From positions 1 to 7,911 of the forward strand of contig JACOTK010000003.1 of the NCBI GenBank assembly GCA_016178435.1: 7,911 bases of DNA. The letters are read 5' to 3'. The position numbers were made by a program, and so were the translations under genes. Below the pieces are notes generated by a model, which searched no databases, was not told the origin of the DNA, and saw only the letters and a list, made by a program, of their open reading frames with translations. Shown here piece by piece: positions 1 to 5,934 of this stretch (within the stretch, counting starts at the first letter, position 1; every line of letters begins with the position of its first letter). Source of the stretch: Actinomycetota bacterium (GTDB lineage Bacteria > Actinomycetota > Acidimicrobiia > Acidimicrobiales > CADCSY01).

Positions 1-1381
1 CATAGCCGGCGCGCCGCGTGTAGGCGGTTCCGACCTCGAAGCCGGTGCTGTAGATGATGCAGTCGACCTCGTACTCGGTGCCGTCCACGACCACCCCTCG
101 TTCGGTGATGCGTTCGACACCCTTGCCCTGGGTGTCGACAAGCGTGACGTTCAACCGGTTGTAGGTGTCGAGGTAGTCGTCGTGGAAGCAGGGACGCTTG
201 CAGAACTGGCGGTAATAGGGCTTGAGCGACTCGGCTACGTTCTCGTCCTCGACGATGGTGTCGACCCTCGATCGGATCTCCTCCATCTTCTCGAAGTCGG
301 CGAGCTCGACCGTTGCCATCAGTCCCTCGGGGGTGAAGTCGATGTTGTCGCCACTGCGCATGCGGAACAGCAGCTTGCCGATGATGTCGGTCCATCCGTC
401 GTTGACGAGGTCCTCGTTGGTGAAGCCACCCGACACCAACGTGTTGAAGTTCTCCATCCGGTTCTTCTGCCAGCCCGGCTCGAGGGTTTCCACCCACGCG
501 GGGTCGGTCGGCTGGTTGTTGCGCACATCGATCGACGAGGGGGTGCGCTGGAACACGAACAGGTGCTGGGCGGCCTCACCGACATGTGGAATGCACTGCA
601 CGGCGGTGGCGCCGGTGCCGATGATGGCGACCCGCTTGTCCTTCAGCCCGCTGAGTCCTCCGGTCGAATCACCTCCGGTGTAGTCGTAGTCCCAACGGCT
701 GGTGTGGAACGTGTGTCCCTTGAACGAGTTGATGCCCGGAATGCCCGGGAGCTTGGGCCGATGCAGCGGGCCGTTGGACATGGCCACGAAACGGGCCTTC
801 ATGCGATCGCCGCGGTTTGTGGTGATGATCCAGCGTTGGTCATCGTCGTTCCACGTCATGCCCGTCACCTCGGTCTGCAGACAGGCGTTGTCGTAGAGCT
901 CGTACCTCTCGCCGATCGCACGGGCGTGCGCAAGGATCTCGGGACCGTGGGAGTACTTCTCCGTCGGGATGTAGTTCATCTCCTCGAGAAGCGGCAGGTA
1001 GATGTACGACTCGATGTCGCACTGGGCGCCCGGGTAACGGTTCCAGTACCAGGTTCCACCGAAGTCGCCGGCCTTCTCGACGATCCGGATGTCCTCGACC
1101 CCGGCCTCGCGCAGCCGAGCCGCTGCAAGCAGACCGCCGAAACCGCCACCGATCACCACCACCTCGACCTCGTCGGTCAGCGGCTCACGCTCGAAGGGCG
1201 CCACATAAGGATCCTGGAGATAGACGGCAAACTCGTTGGTGACCTCGATGTACTGATCGTTGCCCTCATCGCGCAGTCGCTTGTCGCGTTCCTCTCGGTA
1301 TTTCTCCCGCAGCGCATCGGGATCGAACTCCCGAATGTCGATCGTCTCGGTGTCCGTCGAGTCCTGTACCTCGGTCGTCAT
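1..1381 (-). CDS. Baeyer-Villiger-type flavin monooxygenase, C-terminus off the left edge
   Basis: Predicted FAD- and NADPH-dependent monooxygenase that would insert one oxygen atom into a ketone to give an ester or lactone; cytosolic. The 460 visible residues start at the ATG at 1381. An N-terminal extension of about 70 residues (motif YREERDKR) precedes the FAD-binding GGGFGG loop at residues 78-83, as in the long (about 600-residue) BVMO subgroup. Further family marks are GGTWYWNRYPGAQCD at 108-122, the BVMO fingerprint FxGxxxHxxxWD at 220-231 (FKGHTFHTSRWD, all key residues present), the NADPH-binding GTGATA at 255-260, QRT at 278-280, and the late flavoprotein motif STGFE at 445-449. A G-rich run three bases upstream of the ATG may act as a weak ribosome site. 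The gene diverges from the YceI gene. The family call is firm; the substrate (cyclic, linear or steroid-like ketone) cannot be told from the sequence. About 100 or more C-terminal residues are probably missing. Confidence 0.95.
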   Translation of the reverse strand, partial: MTTEVQDSTDTETIDIREFDPDALREKYREERDKRLRDEGNDQYIEVTNEFAVYLQDPYVAPFEREPLTDEVEVVVIGGGFGGLLAAARLREAGVEDIRIVEKAGDFGGTWYWNRYPGAQCDIESYIYLPLLEEMNYIPTEKYSHGPEILAHARAIGERYELYDNACLQTEVTGMTWNDDDQRWIITTNRGDRMKARFVAMSNGPLHRPKLPGIPGINSFKGHTFHTSRWDYDYTGGDSTGGLSGLKDKRVAIIGTGATAVQCIPHVGEAAQHLFVFQRTPSSIDVRNNQPTDPAWVETLEPGWQKNRMENFNTLVSGGFTNEDLVNDGWTDIIGKLLFRMRSGDNIDFTPEGLMATVELADFEKMEEIRSRVDTIVEDENVAESLKPYYRQFCKRPCFHDDYLDTYNRLNVTLVDTQGKGVERITERGVVVDGTEYEVDCIIYSTGFEVGTAYTRRAGY

Positions 1382-1400
1382 CGTCCCCCCCGGGTCTCGT

Positions 1401-1420
1401 CGTGCCCCTACGGGTGCACG
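1401..1420. promoter_or_regulatory. Imperfect inverted repeat in the monooxygenase leader
   Basis: Arms CGTGC (1401-1405) and GCACG (1416-1420) pair, and inside them CC (1407-1408) pairs with GG (1413-1414) after one mismatch. The repeat lies about 20 bases upstream of the monooxygenase start. It could be a hairpin in the monooxygenase mRNA leader or a protein-binding operator. The structure is seen directly; the function is inference. Confidence 0.3.
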
Positions 1421-1433
1421 CCTGGCTCTCACT

Positions 1434-1454
1434 CTGACAGGTGGGCATTGTCAG
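1434..1454. promoter_or_regulatory. Candidate operator in the divergent promoter region (CTGACA-N9-TGTCAG)
   Basis: A perfect 6-base inverted repeat, CTGACA at 1434-1439 and TGTCAG at 1449-1454, is separated by 9 bases and centred at 1444, between the divergent monooxygenase (start 1381) and YceI (start 1538) genes. Its size and spacing suit a dimeric repressor such as a TetR- or GntR-type protein. The arms also resemble -35 boxes (TTGTCA on the plus strand, CTGACA on the minus strand), but I see no good -10 box at the right distance for either. No regulator gene lies in the window. Confidence 0.35.
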
Positions 1455-1537
1455 TCGCAAACATCTGCATGCTCCTGTTCAAAGGCATCGGATCCGGATG
1501 GCCCACATGCACCGGGATTTGGGGGCAACATGTTGTC

Positions 1538-2302
1538 ATGCAACTCCCTTCGGCACTGCGCGGACTTCGTGGCCGGGTTCTGGTCGCCGGCGCCGTCCTG
1601 GCACTCCTCGTGGTGGTGGGTCCCTTTGTCTACATCAACGCCATTCAGGACGACCCTCCGGAGAAGTTGAAGCTCGGGGACACCACGTCGACCACCGCGC
1701 ATGGCTCGCCCACCTCGTCCGATGGGAAGGCCACCTCCACGACGGCGCACGCCGGCGACTCGGTCGCGGTCCTGCCCGGCAGCCTCGACGGGATGTGGGA
1801 GGTCGCCCAGGGAAGCCAGGTCGGCTACCGGGCCAAGGAGGTGCTCTTCGGTCAGGACACGGAGGCAGTTGGTCGCACCTCGGGCGTGACCGGCACGTTC
1901 ACGTTTGCGAGCACGACGCTCCAGGCCGCGGATTTCACCGTCGACATGACCACCGTCAGAAGTGACGAGAGCCGCCGTGACGGCCAGTTCCACGGACGGA
2001 TCATGGACACCAAGACCTACCCGACCGCTACCTTCAGGCTCACCGCACCGACCACCGTCGAGGCACTGCCCGCCAAGGGTGTGACCATCGATCTGTCGGT
2101 CTCGGGCACCTTCACGATTCGTGGGGTCACGCGCAACGTGAAGGTGCCCCTCAAGGTTCGCAACAACGGCGGCACGATCGAGATCAATGGCCTGTTCCCC
2201 GTCACCTTCAGCGACTACGGCATCTCCGACCCCAGCTTCGGGCCGGCAACCGTGCAGGATCACGGTGAGATCGAGTTCCTCTTCACCTTTGAACGCACAT
2301 GA
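1538..2302 (+). CDS. Membrane-anchored YceI-family lipocalin-like protein
   Basis: YceI proteins have a lipocalin-like beta-barrel that binds isoprenoid or other lipid-like molecules; the physiological role is usually unknown. I chose the ATG at 1538, giving 254 residues that begin MQLPSALRG. The same frame stays open back to 182, but that stretch is antisense to the monooxygenase. Residues 14-36 form one hydrophobic helix following an Arg-rich start, so the protein is probably a signal-anchored membrane protein with its C-terminal domain outside; there is no lipobox cysteine. Residues about 49-74 are a Thr/Ser/Ala-rich linker in which TSTTAH occurs twice (50-55 and 66-71). The YceI domain runs from about 82 to 253, with the typical WEVAQGSQVGYRAK opening, the RRDGQFHG block at 146-153 and TYPTATF at 160-166. 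The ribosome site is weak: GGGGG at 1521-1525 is 12 bases away. The family call is firm; the ligand is unknown. Confidence 0.9.
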   Translation: MQLPSALRGLRGRVLVAGAVLALLVVVGPFVYINAIQDDPPEKLKLGDTTSTTAHGSPTSSDGKATSTTAHAGDSVAVLPGSLDGMWEVAQGSQVGYRAKEVLFGQDTEAVGRTSGVTGTFTFASTTLQAADFTVDMTTVRSDESRRDGQFHGRIMDTKTYPTATFRLTAPTTVEALPAKGVTIDLSVSGTFTIRGVTRNVKVPLKVRNNGGTIEINGLFPVTFSDYGISDPSFGPATVQDHGEIEFLFTFERT

Positions 2303-2321
2303 GGCTGAACCCACATGAGGC
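2291..2321 (+). repeat. 16-base-period tandem duplication over the YceI stop codon
   Basis: GAACGCACATGAGGC at 2291-2305 is followed, at a period of 16, by GAACCCACATGAGGC at 2307-2321, with 14 of 15 bases identical. The first copy contains the YceI stop codon (TGA, 2300-2302). It looks like a small slippage duplication in the gap before the pirin gene. Confidence 0.7.
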
Positions 2322-2403
2322 GCCGCCAGGGGGCAGCCCGGGGGGAACAAATGTCATGAGTCGGGGCGTTGATCGTTCCATGGCCACAACCGGGAGACCC
2401 TGA
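2299..2403 (+). CDS. Possible 34-residue small ORF bridging YceI and pirin
   Basis: An ATG at 2299 overlaps the YceI stop (ATGA), and the frame stays open until a TGA at 2401-2403 that overlaps the pirin ATG (TGATG). Both junctions have the form typical of translationally coupled genes. The product would begin MRLNPHEAPPGG and end MSRGVDRSMATTGRP; it has no hydrophobic segment and no recognisable domain. There is no ribosome site before 2299, so translation would depend on re-initiation after YceI. An internal ATG at 2356 lies 10 bases after a run of six G (2340-2345) and could start a shorter 15-residue version. In GC-rich DNA an open frame of this length may be chance, so this is speculative. 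Confidence 0.22.
   Translation: MRLNPHEAPPGGSPGGTNVMSRGVDRSMATTGRP
2392..2396 (+). promoter_or_regulatory. Ribosome binding site of the pirin gene
   Basis: GGGAG ends six bases before the ATG at 2403, a normal Shine-Dalgarno distance. It supports 2403 as the pirin start. Confidence 0.6.
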
Positions 2404-3356
2404 TGCCTGCCGTCACCGCCGACACCCTCCTGCTCCCCAAGGTCCACGCCACGCCAACCGATGCGTTGGCTCGACCGCTTCTCCAGCTCACCACGGCTCC
2501 CCGAGCCCACGAAGGTCTGGGATTTCCCGTTCGCCGCGCCTTTGCGGGCGTTCGGCCGGCCGACCTCAGTCCGTTCATCCACATGGACCAACTCGGTGAG
2601 ATCGACTATCCGCCGGGCGAGCCGCGCGGTACCGACTGGCACCCGCACCGAGGCTTCGAGACCGTCACCTACATGATCGACGGCACGTTGCAGCACGAGG
2701 ACAGCCACGGAGGCGGGGGCATGATCACCAACGGCGCCACCCAGTGGATGACGGCCGGAAGCGGCATCCTGCATATCGAGACGCCTCCCGAGGAACTGGT
2801 CATCAGCGGGGGCCTGTTCCACGGCGTTCAGCTCTGGGTGAACCTCCCCGCCAGGGACAAGATGATCGCGCCCCGCTATCAGAGCCTCGAGGCGGACGAG
2901 GTGACACTCCTGGCCTCGGAGGACGGCGGCGTGCTCCTGCGCCTCATCGCCGGGACCATCAGCGACCACCATGGCCCCGGTGCGACCCATTCACCCATCA
3001 CGGTCGTGCACGCGACCATCGCGGCGGGAGCCCGCCTCGTGCTCGCCTGGCACCCCGAGTTCAACGCTTTGGCCTACGTGTTGGCCGGAAGAGGGACCGT
3101 CGGCGTCGACGAGGTGGGCGTATCGGTTGGCCAACTTGCCCGATTCGGCGCCGGCGACACGCTCGTCCTGCATGGCCATCCGACGGACCCGCTCGACGTG
3201 CTCCTCCTCGGGGGCCGGCCCATCGACGAACCGGTCGCCGCCTACGGACCATTCGTCATGAACACCCGAGCCGAGCTCCAACAGGCGATCGACGACTACC
3301 ACGCCGGGGTCCTGGGAACGATTCCCGCCGGTGGGCTGCGGCCATACCGCCACTGA
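2403..3356 (+). CDS. Pirin-family bicupin protein
   Basis: Pirins are cytosolic two-domain cupins that hold one iron. Some have quercetin 2,3-dioxygenase activity and others act as regulators or redox sensors, so the role here is open. The protein has 317 residues, a normal pirin length. The N-terminal cupin (about residues 40-165) carries the expected metal ligands: H80 and H82 in the motif WHPHRGFETVTY, and H124 and E126 in ILHIE, with spacing close to that of human pirin (H56, H58, H101, E103). SPFIHMDQLG at 56-65 and FHGVQLWVNLP at 139-149 are further pirin blocks. The C-terminal pirin domain occupies about 190-310 and ends with GGRPIDEPVAAYGPFVMNT, a typical family stretch. It follows the YceI gene by 100 bases on the same strand and may share its transcript. 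The metal site looks intact, so a functional protein is likely. Confidence 0.95.
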   Translation: MPAVTADTLLLPKVHATPTDALARPLLQLTTAPRAHEGLGFPVRRAFAGVRPADLSPFIHMDQLGEIDYPPGEPRGTDWHPHRGFETVTYMIDGTLQHEDSHGGGGMITNGATQWMTAGSGILHIETPPEELVISGGLFHGVQLWVNLPARDKMIAPRYQSLEADEVTLLASEDGGVLLRLIAGTISDHHGPGATHSPITVVHATIAAGARLVLAWHPEFNALAYVLAGRGTVGVDEVGVSVGQLARFGAGDTLVLHGHPTDPLDVLLLGGRPIDEPVAAYGPFVMNTRAELQQAIDDYHAGVLGTIPAGGLRPYRH

Positions 3357-3369
3357 ACGTCGACGCCGT

Positions 3370-3388
3370 CGCCGGGAAACCGCCGGCG
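3370..3388 (+). terminator. GC hairpin after the pirin stop, weak terminator candidate
   Basis: CGCCGG (3370-3375) pairs with CCGGCG (3383-3388) around a 7-base loop, starting 13 bases after the pirin stop codon. No T-run follows, so if it ends transcription it does so weakly or with help from Rho. It may equally be chance in GC-rich DNA. Confidence 0.22.
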
Positions 3389-3479
3389 CACCGGAAAATG
3401 CCTCGCCCGGGTAACCTTGGACGGACGACGGCGGCGCCTGGGGGAACCGCTCGGTCCACAACAGCCGACCTACTTCGCG

Positions 3480-3512
3480 ATGAGGACAAACGGTGCCCCC
3501 CCACAACCCTGA
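3480..3512 (+). CDS. Possible 10-codon upstream ORF (MRTNGAPPQP) in the ABC-F leader
   Basis: An ATG at 3480 opens a 10-codon frame that stops at 3510-3512, 24 bases before the ABC-F start codon. The peptide ends APPQP, and consecutive prolines slow ribosomes. Some ABC-F genes are known to be controlled by ribosome stalling on a leader peptide, which makes the position notable. No Shine-Dalgarno sequence precedes the ATG, and the run of seven C that encodes the prolines may be coincidental. A possible -10 box, TAACCT at 3412-3417, would give a transcript that includes this ORF. Confidence 0.15.
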   Translation: MRTNGAPPQP

Positions 3513-3520
3513 CACTGCTC

Positions 3521-3536
3521 GGTCGTTGGGCCGACC
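3521..3536 (+). promoter_or_regulatory. Hairpin directly abutting the ABC-F start codon
   Basis: GGTCG (3521-3525) pairs with CGACC (3532-3536) around a 6-base loop, and the ATG follows immediately at 3537. There is no clear Shine-Dalgarno sequence, so this 5-base-pair stem would occupy the ribosome entry site. It may restrict translation of the ABC-F gene; the effect is inference. Confidence 0.3.
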
Positions 3537-5147
3537 ATGACCCTGATCGCACGTGACCTCGTCGTCGAGATCGGCGGCAAGACCATCGTCTCGGGTGCAT
3601 CCGTGGACGTTCGTCCCGGTGACAAGGTGGGTCTCGTCGGCCGCAACGGCGCCGGCAAGACCACGCTGTTCAAGGTCCTGGGTGGGGCCTCGGTCCCACG
3701 GGGAGGAACCGTTCGCCGCTCGGAGGCAACCGGATATCTCTCCCAGGACCCGCGAGCAGACCTCGCCGCGCCGGACACCAACTGCCTGTCACATGTCCTT
3801 TCCGGGCGAGGCCTCGATGTCGCTTCCGCCCGACTCGAGAAGCTGACCCGTGCCCTGGAGGAGGACCCCTCCGAGGCAAACATCCTCGCCTTCACCGATG
3901 CGCAGGAGGCGTTCGAGCGCCTCGGCGGCTACGCGGCCGAGGGCGAGGTCCATCGACTTCTTGCCGGCCTCGCTCTTTCACCCGACCGCCTCGAGCTCAC
4001 CATCGGCGCGCTCTCGGGTGGCGAGCGCCGCCGTCTGGAGCTCGTCCGGATTCTGTTCGCCGGCAGCGAGTTGCTGTTGCTCGACGAGCCGACCAACCAC
4101 CTCGATGCCGACGCCCGCGACTGGATGCTGCAGTACATGCGGACCTACCGCGGGGCGTTGCTGGTCATCAGCCACGACCTCGGTCTGCTGGACGAGGCGA
4201 TCACCCGCGTGCTCCACCTCGATCGCGAGCAGGAGGAGGCGACCGGTGAGCTGATCGAGTACCGGGGCTCCTACTCGCAGTACATCAAAGCGCGCGAGGA
4301 GGACGAGGTCCGTCTCGGCGCGTTGGCGTCACGACAGACCAAGGAGATCGCCCGACTGACCGCCCAGGCCGACACGATGCGCGGCCAGACCGCGAAACGC
4401 GCACGGGTGGCGAAGAATCTCGACGCTCGTGCCAAGCGCATCGAAGCGACCAAGGTCGATGCGCCGACCAAACGCCGCAAGCTTGACCTTCGACTACCCG
4501 ACCCGCCCCCCGTCGGGCGCACGGTCCTCGAGGCATCCGGGGTCCACAAGAGCTACGGGTCACTCGACGTCTTCGAGGACGTCAGCTTCGACCTCGGGCG
4601 CGGTGAGCGACTGCTGATCATCGGGCTCAACGGGGCCGGAAAGACGACCTTGTTGAAGATCATCGCCGAGCGTGTGTCACCTGATCTGGGCAAGGTTCGC
4701 CTCGATGCGCGCGCCCGACCCGGCTACTACGCCCAGGAGCACGAGGGCATCACCGCCGGTCGCAGCCTGCTGGAGCACATGTGCGAGAACACCTCGATCG
4801 GCGAGCAGCAGTCGAGGGGCGTGCTCGGCATGTTCGGCCTCTCGGGAAACAAGGTCGTTCAGGATGCCGCCACGCTCTCGGGTGGCGAGAAGACCAAGCT
4901 CGCACTCGCACAACTCGTGGCCGGCGGACACAACCTGTTGTTGCTCGACGAGCCCACCAACAACCTCGACCCCGGTTCCCGCACCGCCATCGGTGAAGCA
5001 CTCTCCGGATGGCCCGGGACGATGGTCATCGTGAGCCACGATGTGGAGTTCGTGCGCGCCCTCCAACCCGACAGGGCACTCACCATGCCCGAGGGCACGC
5101 TCGATCATTTCGACGAGGAGATGCTGGAGCTCGTCGAGCTCGCCTGA
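3537..5147 (+). CDS. ABC-F family ATPase (ribosome-associated, tandem ABC domains)
   Basis: ABC-F proteins have two fused ATPase domains and no membrane segments. They bind the ribosomal E site, where they release stalled ribosomes, tune translation or protect against antibiotics. The 536 residues are a normal length. Domain 1 has Walker A GRNGAGKT at 35-42, signature LSGGERRRL at 159-167, Walker B with E184 in LLLLDEPTNHLD, and switch H213. The inter-domain linker (about 245-330) is charged and rich in Arg/Lys, as expected for the segment that reaches the peptidyl-tRNA. Domain 2 has Walker A GLNGAGKT at 363-370, signature LSGGEKTKL at 448-456, Walker B with E472 in LLLLDEPTNNLD, and switch H501. 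All catalytic residues are present. The ATG at 3537 is the only usable start, because an in-frame TGA lies at 3510. Whether this is a housekeeping factor (EttA/Uup-like) or a resistance type cannot be decided from sequence alone; databases often label relatives as macrolide transporters, which is misleading because no transmembrane domain exists. Confidence 0.95.
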   Translation: MTLIARDLVVEIGGKTIVSGASVDVRPGDKVGLVGRNGAGKTTLFKVLGGASVPRGGTVRRSEATGYLSQDPRADLAAPDTNCLSHVLSGRGLDVASARLEKLTRALEEDPSEANILAFTDAQEAFERLGGYAAEGEVHRLLAGLALSPDRLELTIGALSGGERRRLELVRILFAGSELLLLDEPTNHLDADARDWMLQYMRTYRGALLVISHDLGLLDEAITRVLHLDREQEEATGELIEYRGSYSQYIKAREEDEVRLGALASRQTKEIARLTAQADTMRGQTAKRARVAKNLDARAKRIEATKVDAPTKRRKLDLRLPDPPPVGRTVLEASGVHKSYGSLDVFEDVSFDLGRGERLLIIGLNGAGKTTLLKIIAERVSPDLGKVRLDARARPGYYAQEHEGITAGRSLLEHMCENTSIGEQQSRGVLGMFGLSGNKVVQDAATLSGGEKTKLALAQLVAGGHNLLLLDEPTNNLDPGSRTAIGEALSGWPGTMVIVSHDVEFVRALQPDRALTMPEGTLDHFDEEMLELVELA

Positions 5148-5148
5148 A

Positions 5149-5193
5149 ATTGCGTGCTTCAGCATTGCGTGCTTCAGCATTGCGGGCTTCAGC
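5149..5193. repeat. Three-copy 15-base tandem repeat between convergent stop codons
   Basis: The unit ATTGCGTGCTTCAGC occurs at 5149-5163 and 5164-5178, and as ATTGCGGGCTTCAGC (one change) at 5179-5193. The array begins one base after the ABC-F stop and ends exactly at the base before the SIMPL-gene stop (TGA complement at 5194-5196), so it is essentially the whole intergenic gap. Each unit contains the short palindrome-like TGCTTCAGCA junction, but no stable terminator-type hairpin or T-run is visible. The unit length is a multiple of three, so copy changes would not shift a read-through frame. Confidence 0.9.
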
Positions 5194-5901
5194 TCAGCGC
5201 GTCATGTCGTAGACAACCTTGACGCTGACAAAGAACTGCTTGTTGCCCGGCTCGGGCGCTGTCCTTGATGCGGAGACTGCTGAATCGGATACTTCCTGCG
5301 ATGTCGACGAGGTGTTCGTGATTGATCTGACCTGGCCGAGCTTGAGGCCTGCGGCCTTGGCGAGCTGCGTTGCTTGAGCTCGTGCCGCATCAACTGCTCG
5401 TTTGCGCCCTTTCTCCATGAGCTTGTCAGTGTCATCAATCGAGAAGTTGAGTGAATGGACTCGAAGGGTGTTGCCGGCCGCCTGGGCCACCGCGTCGATG
5501 ATCTCCCCTGCTTGGTCGATCTTGCGAATGCGAACCTTCACGGTGTTGCCGGCCACGTAGCCGGTGACCATGCGGCCATCGAGCGCCATCTCCGGGTACG
5601 TCGACAGGTCCGTGGTCTGAATGTCATCGGCTTTGACGCCTTTTGCCTTCAGGAGGTCGATCACCACGCCGGCCTGCTCGTTGCTCCGTTGGAGCGCGTC
5701 AGCAGCTTTGGGTTCACGGGTCTCGACACCGAATACCACGTTCAGGACATCGGGGATTCCCGAGACCCGTCCTTCACCATGCACCGTGATCGTGCCTGGC
5801 TTCGCTCCATCAACATCGTCCCTCGTGAGCCCGGCGATATAGCCAACGGGCATGGAAATCGCTGCGGTCATGACCACGGTAATCAGTGTGGATCGTTTCA
5901 T
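5194..5901 (-). CDS. Exported SIMPL-domain (DUF541, YggE-like) protein
   Basis: SIMPL-domain proteins are exported proteins found in most bacteria; E. coli YggE is linked to reduced oxidative stress, but no enzyme activity is known. I chose the ATG at 5901, giving 235 residues, because GGAGG lies six bases upstream; a 28-residue longer frame from TTG at 5985 has no ribosome site. Residues 1-24 (Lys-Arg start, then a hydrophobic stretch through MPVGYIAG) look like a signal peptide or anchor. The SIMPL domain spans about 36-232: GTITVHGEGRVSGIPDVLNV at 36-55, GYVAGNTVKVRIRKIDQAGE at 114-133, an Ala-rich helix at 169-189 ending in AKAAGLKLGQV, and a final beta strand FFVSVKVVYDM. Residues 197-220 form a Ser/Thr-rich loop. 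The gene converges with the ABC-F gene and lies 163 bases downstream of the exporter on the same strand, so it may have its own promoter. Parts are lower in GC than the neighbours (47-53% in two 60-base samples). Confidence 0.92.
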   Translation of the reverse strand: MKRSTLITVVMTAAISMPVGYIAGLTRDDVDGAKPGTITVHGEGRVSGIPDVLNVVFGVETREPKAADALQRSNEQAGVVIDLLKAKGVKADDIQTTDLSTYPEMALDGRMVTGYVAGNTVKVRIRKIDQAGEIIDAVAQAAGNTLRVHSLNFSIDDTDKLMEKGRKRAVDAARAQATQLAKAAGLKLGQVRSITNTSSTSQEVSDSAVSASRTAPEPGNKQFFVSVKVVYDMTR

Positions 5902-5907
5902 ATGACG

Positions 5908-5912
5908 CCTCC
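5908..5912 (-). promoter_or_regulatory. Ribosome binding site of the SIMPL gene
   Basis: GGAGG on the minus strand, six bases before the ATG at 5901. This is the strongest Shine-Dalgarno sequence in the window and decides the start against the longer frame from 5985. Confidence 0.75.
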
Positions 5913-5934
5913 GGCCTTGGGTTCTTCCCTCTTG

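Noticed and set aside
1489..1496. 8-base palindrome CGGATCCG upstream of YceI
   Set aside because: Too short to separate from chance and not extended on either side.
182..1537. Plus-strand 452-residue extension of the YceI frame
   Set aside because: It is antisense to the clearly conserved monooxygenase and has no domain signal; YceI has a good membrane anchor right after the ATG at 1538.
1451..2350. Minus-strand 299-residue frame opposite YceI
   Set aside because: It is the mirror of the YceI gene; its translation shows no domain, only Arg/Gly-rich filler typical of antisense frames.
2283..3515. Minus-strand frames of 235 and 174 residues opposite pirin
   Set aside because: Antisense shadows of a pirin gene with intact metal-binding residues.
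2744..3556. Plus-strand 270-residue frame overlapping pirin and the ABC-F start
   Set aside because: Out-of-frame shadow, extremely rich in Arg and Pro, with no domain; the two real genes explain the stretch.
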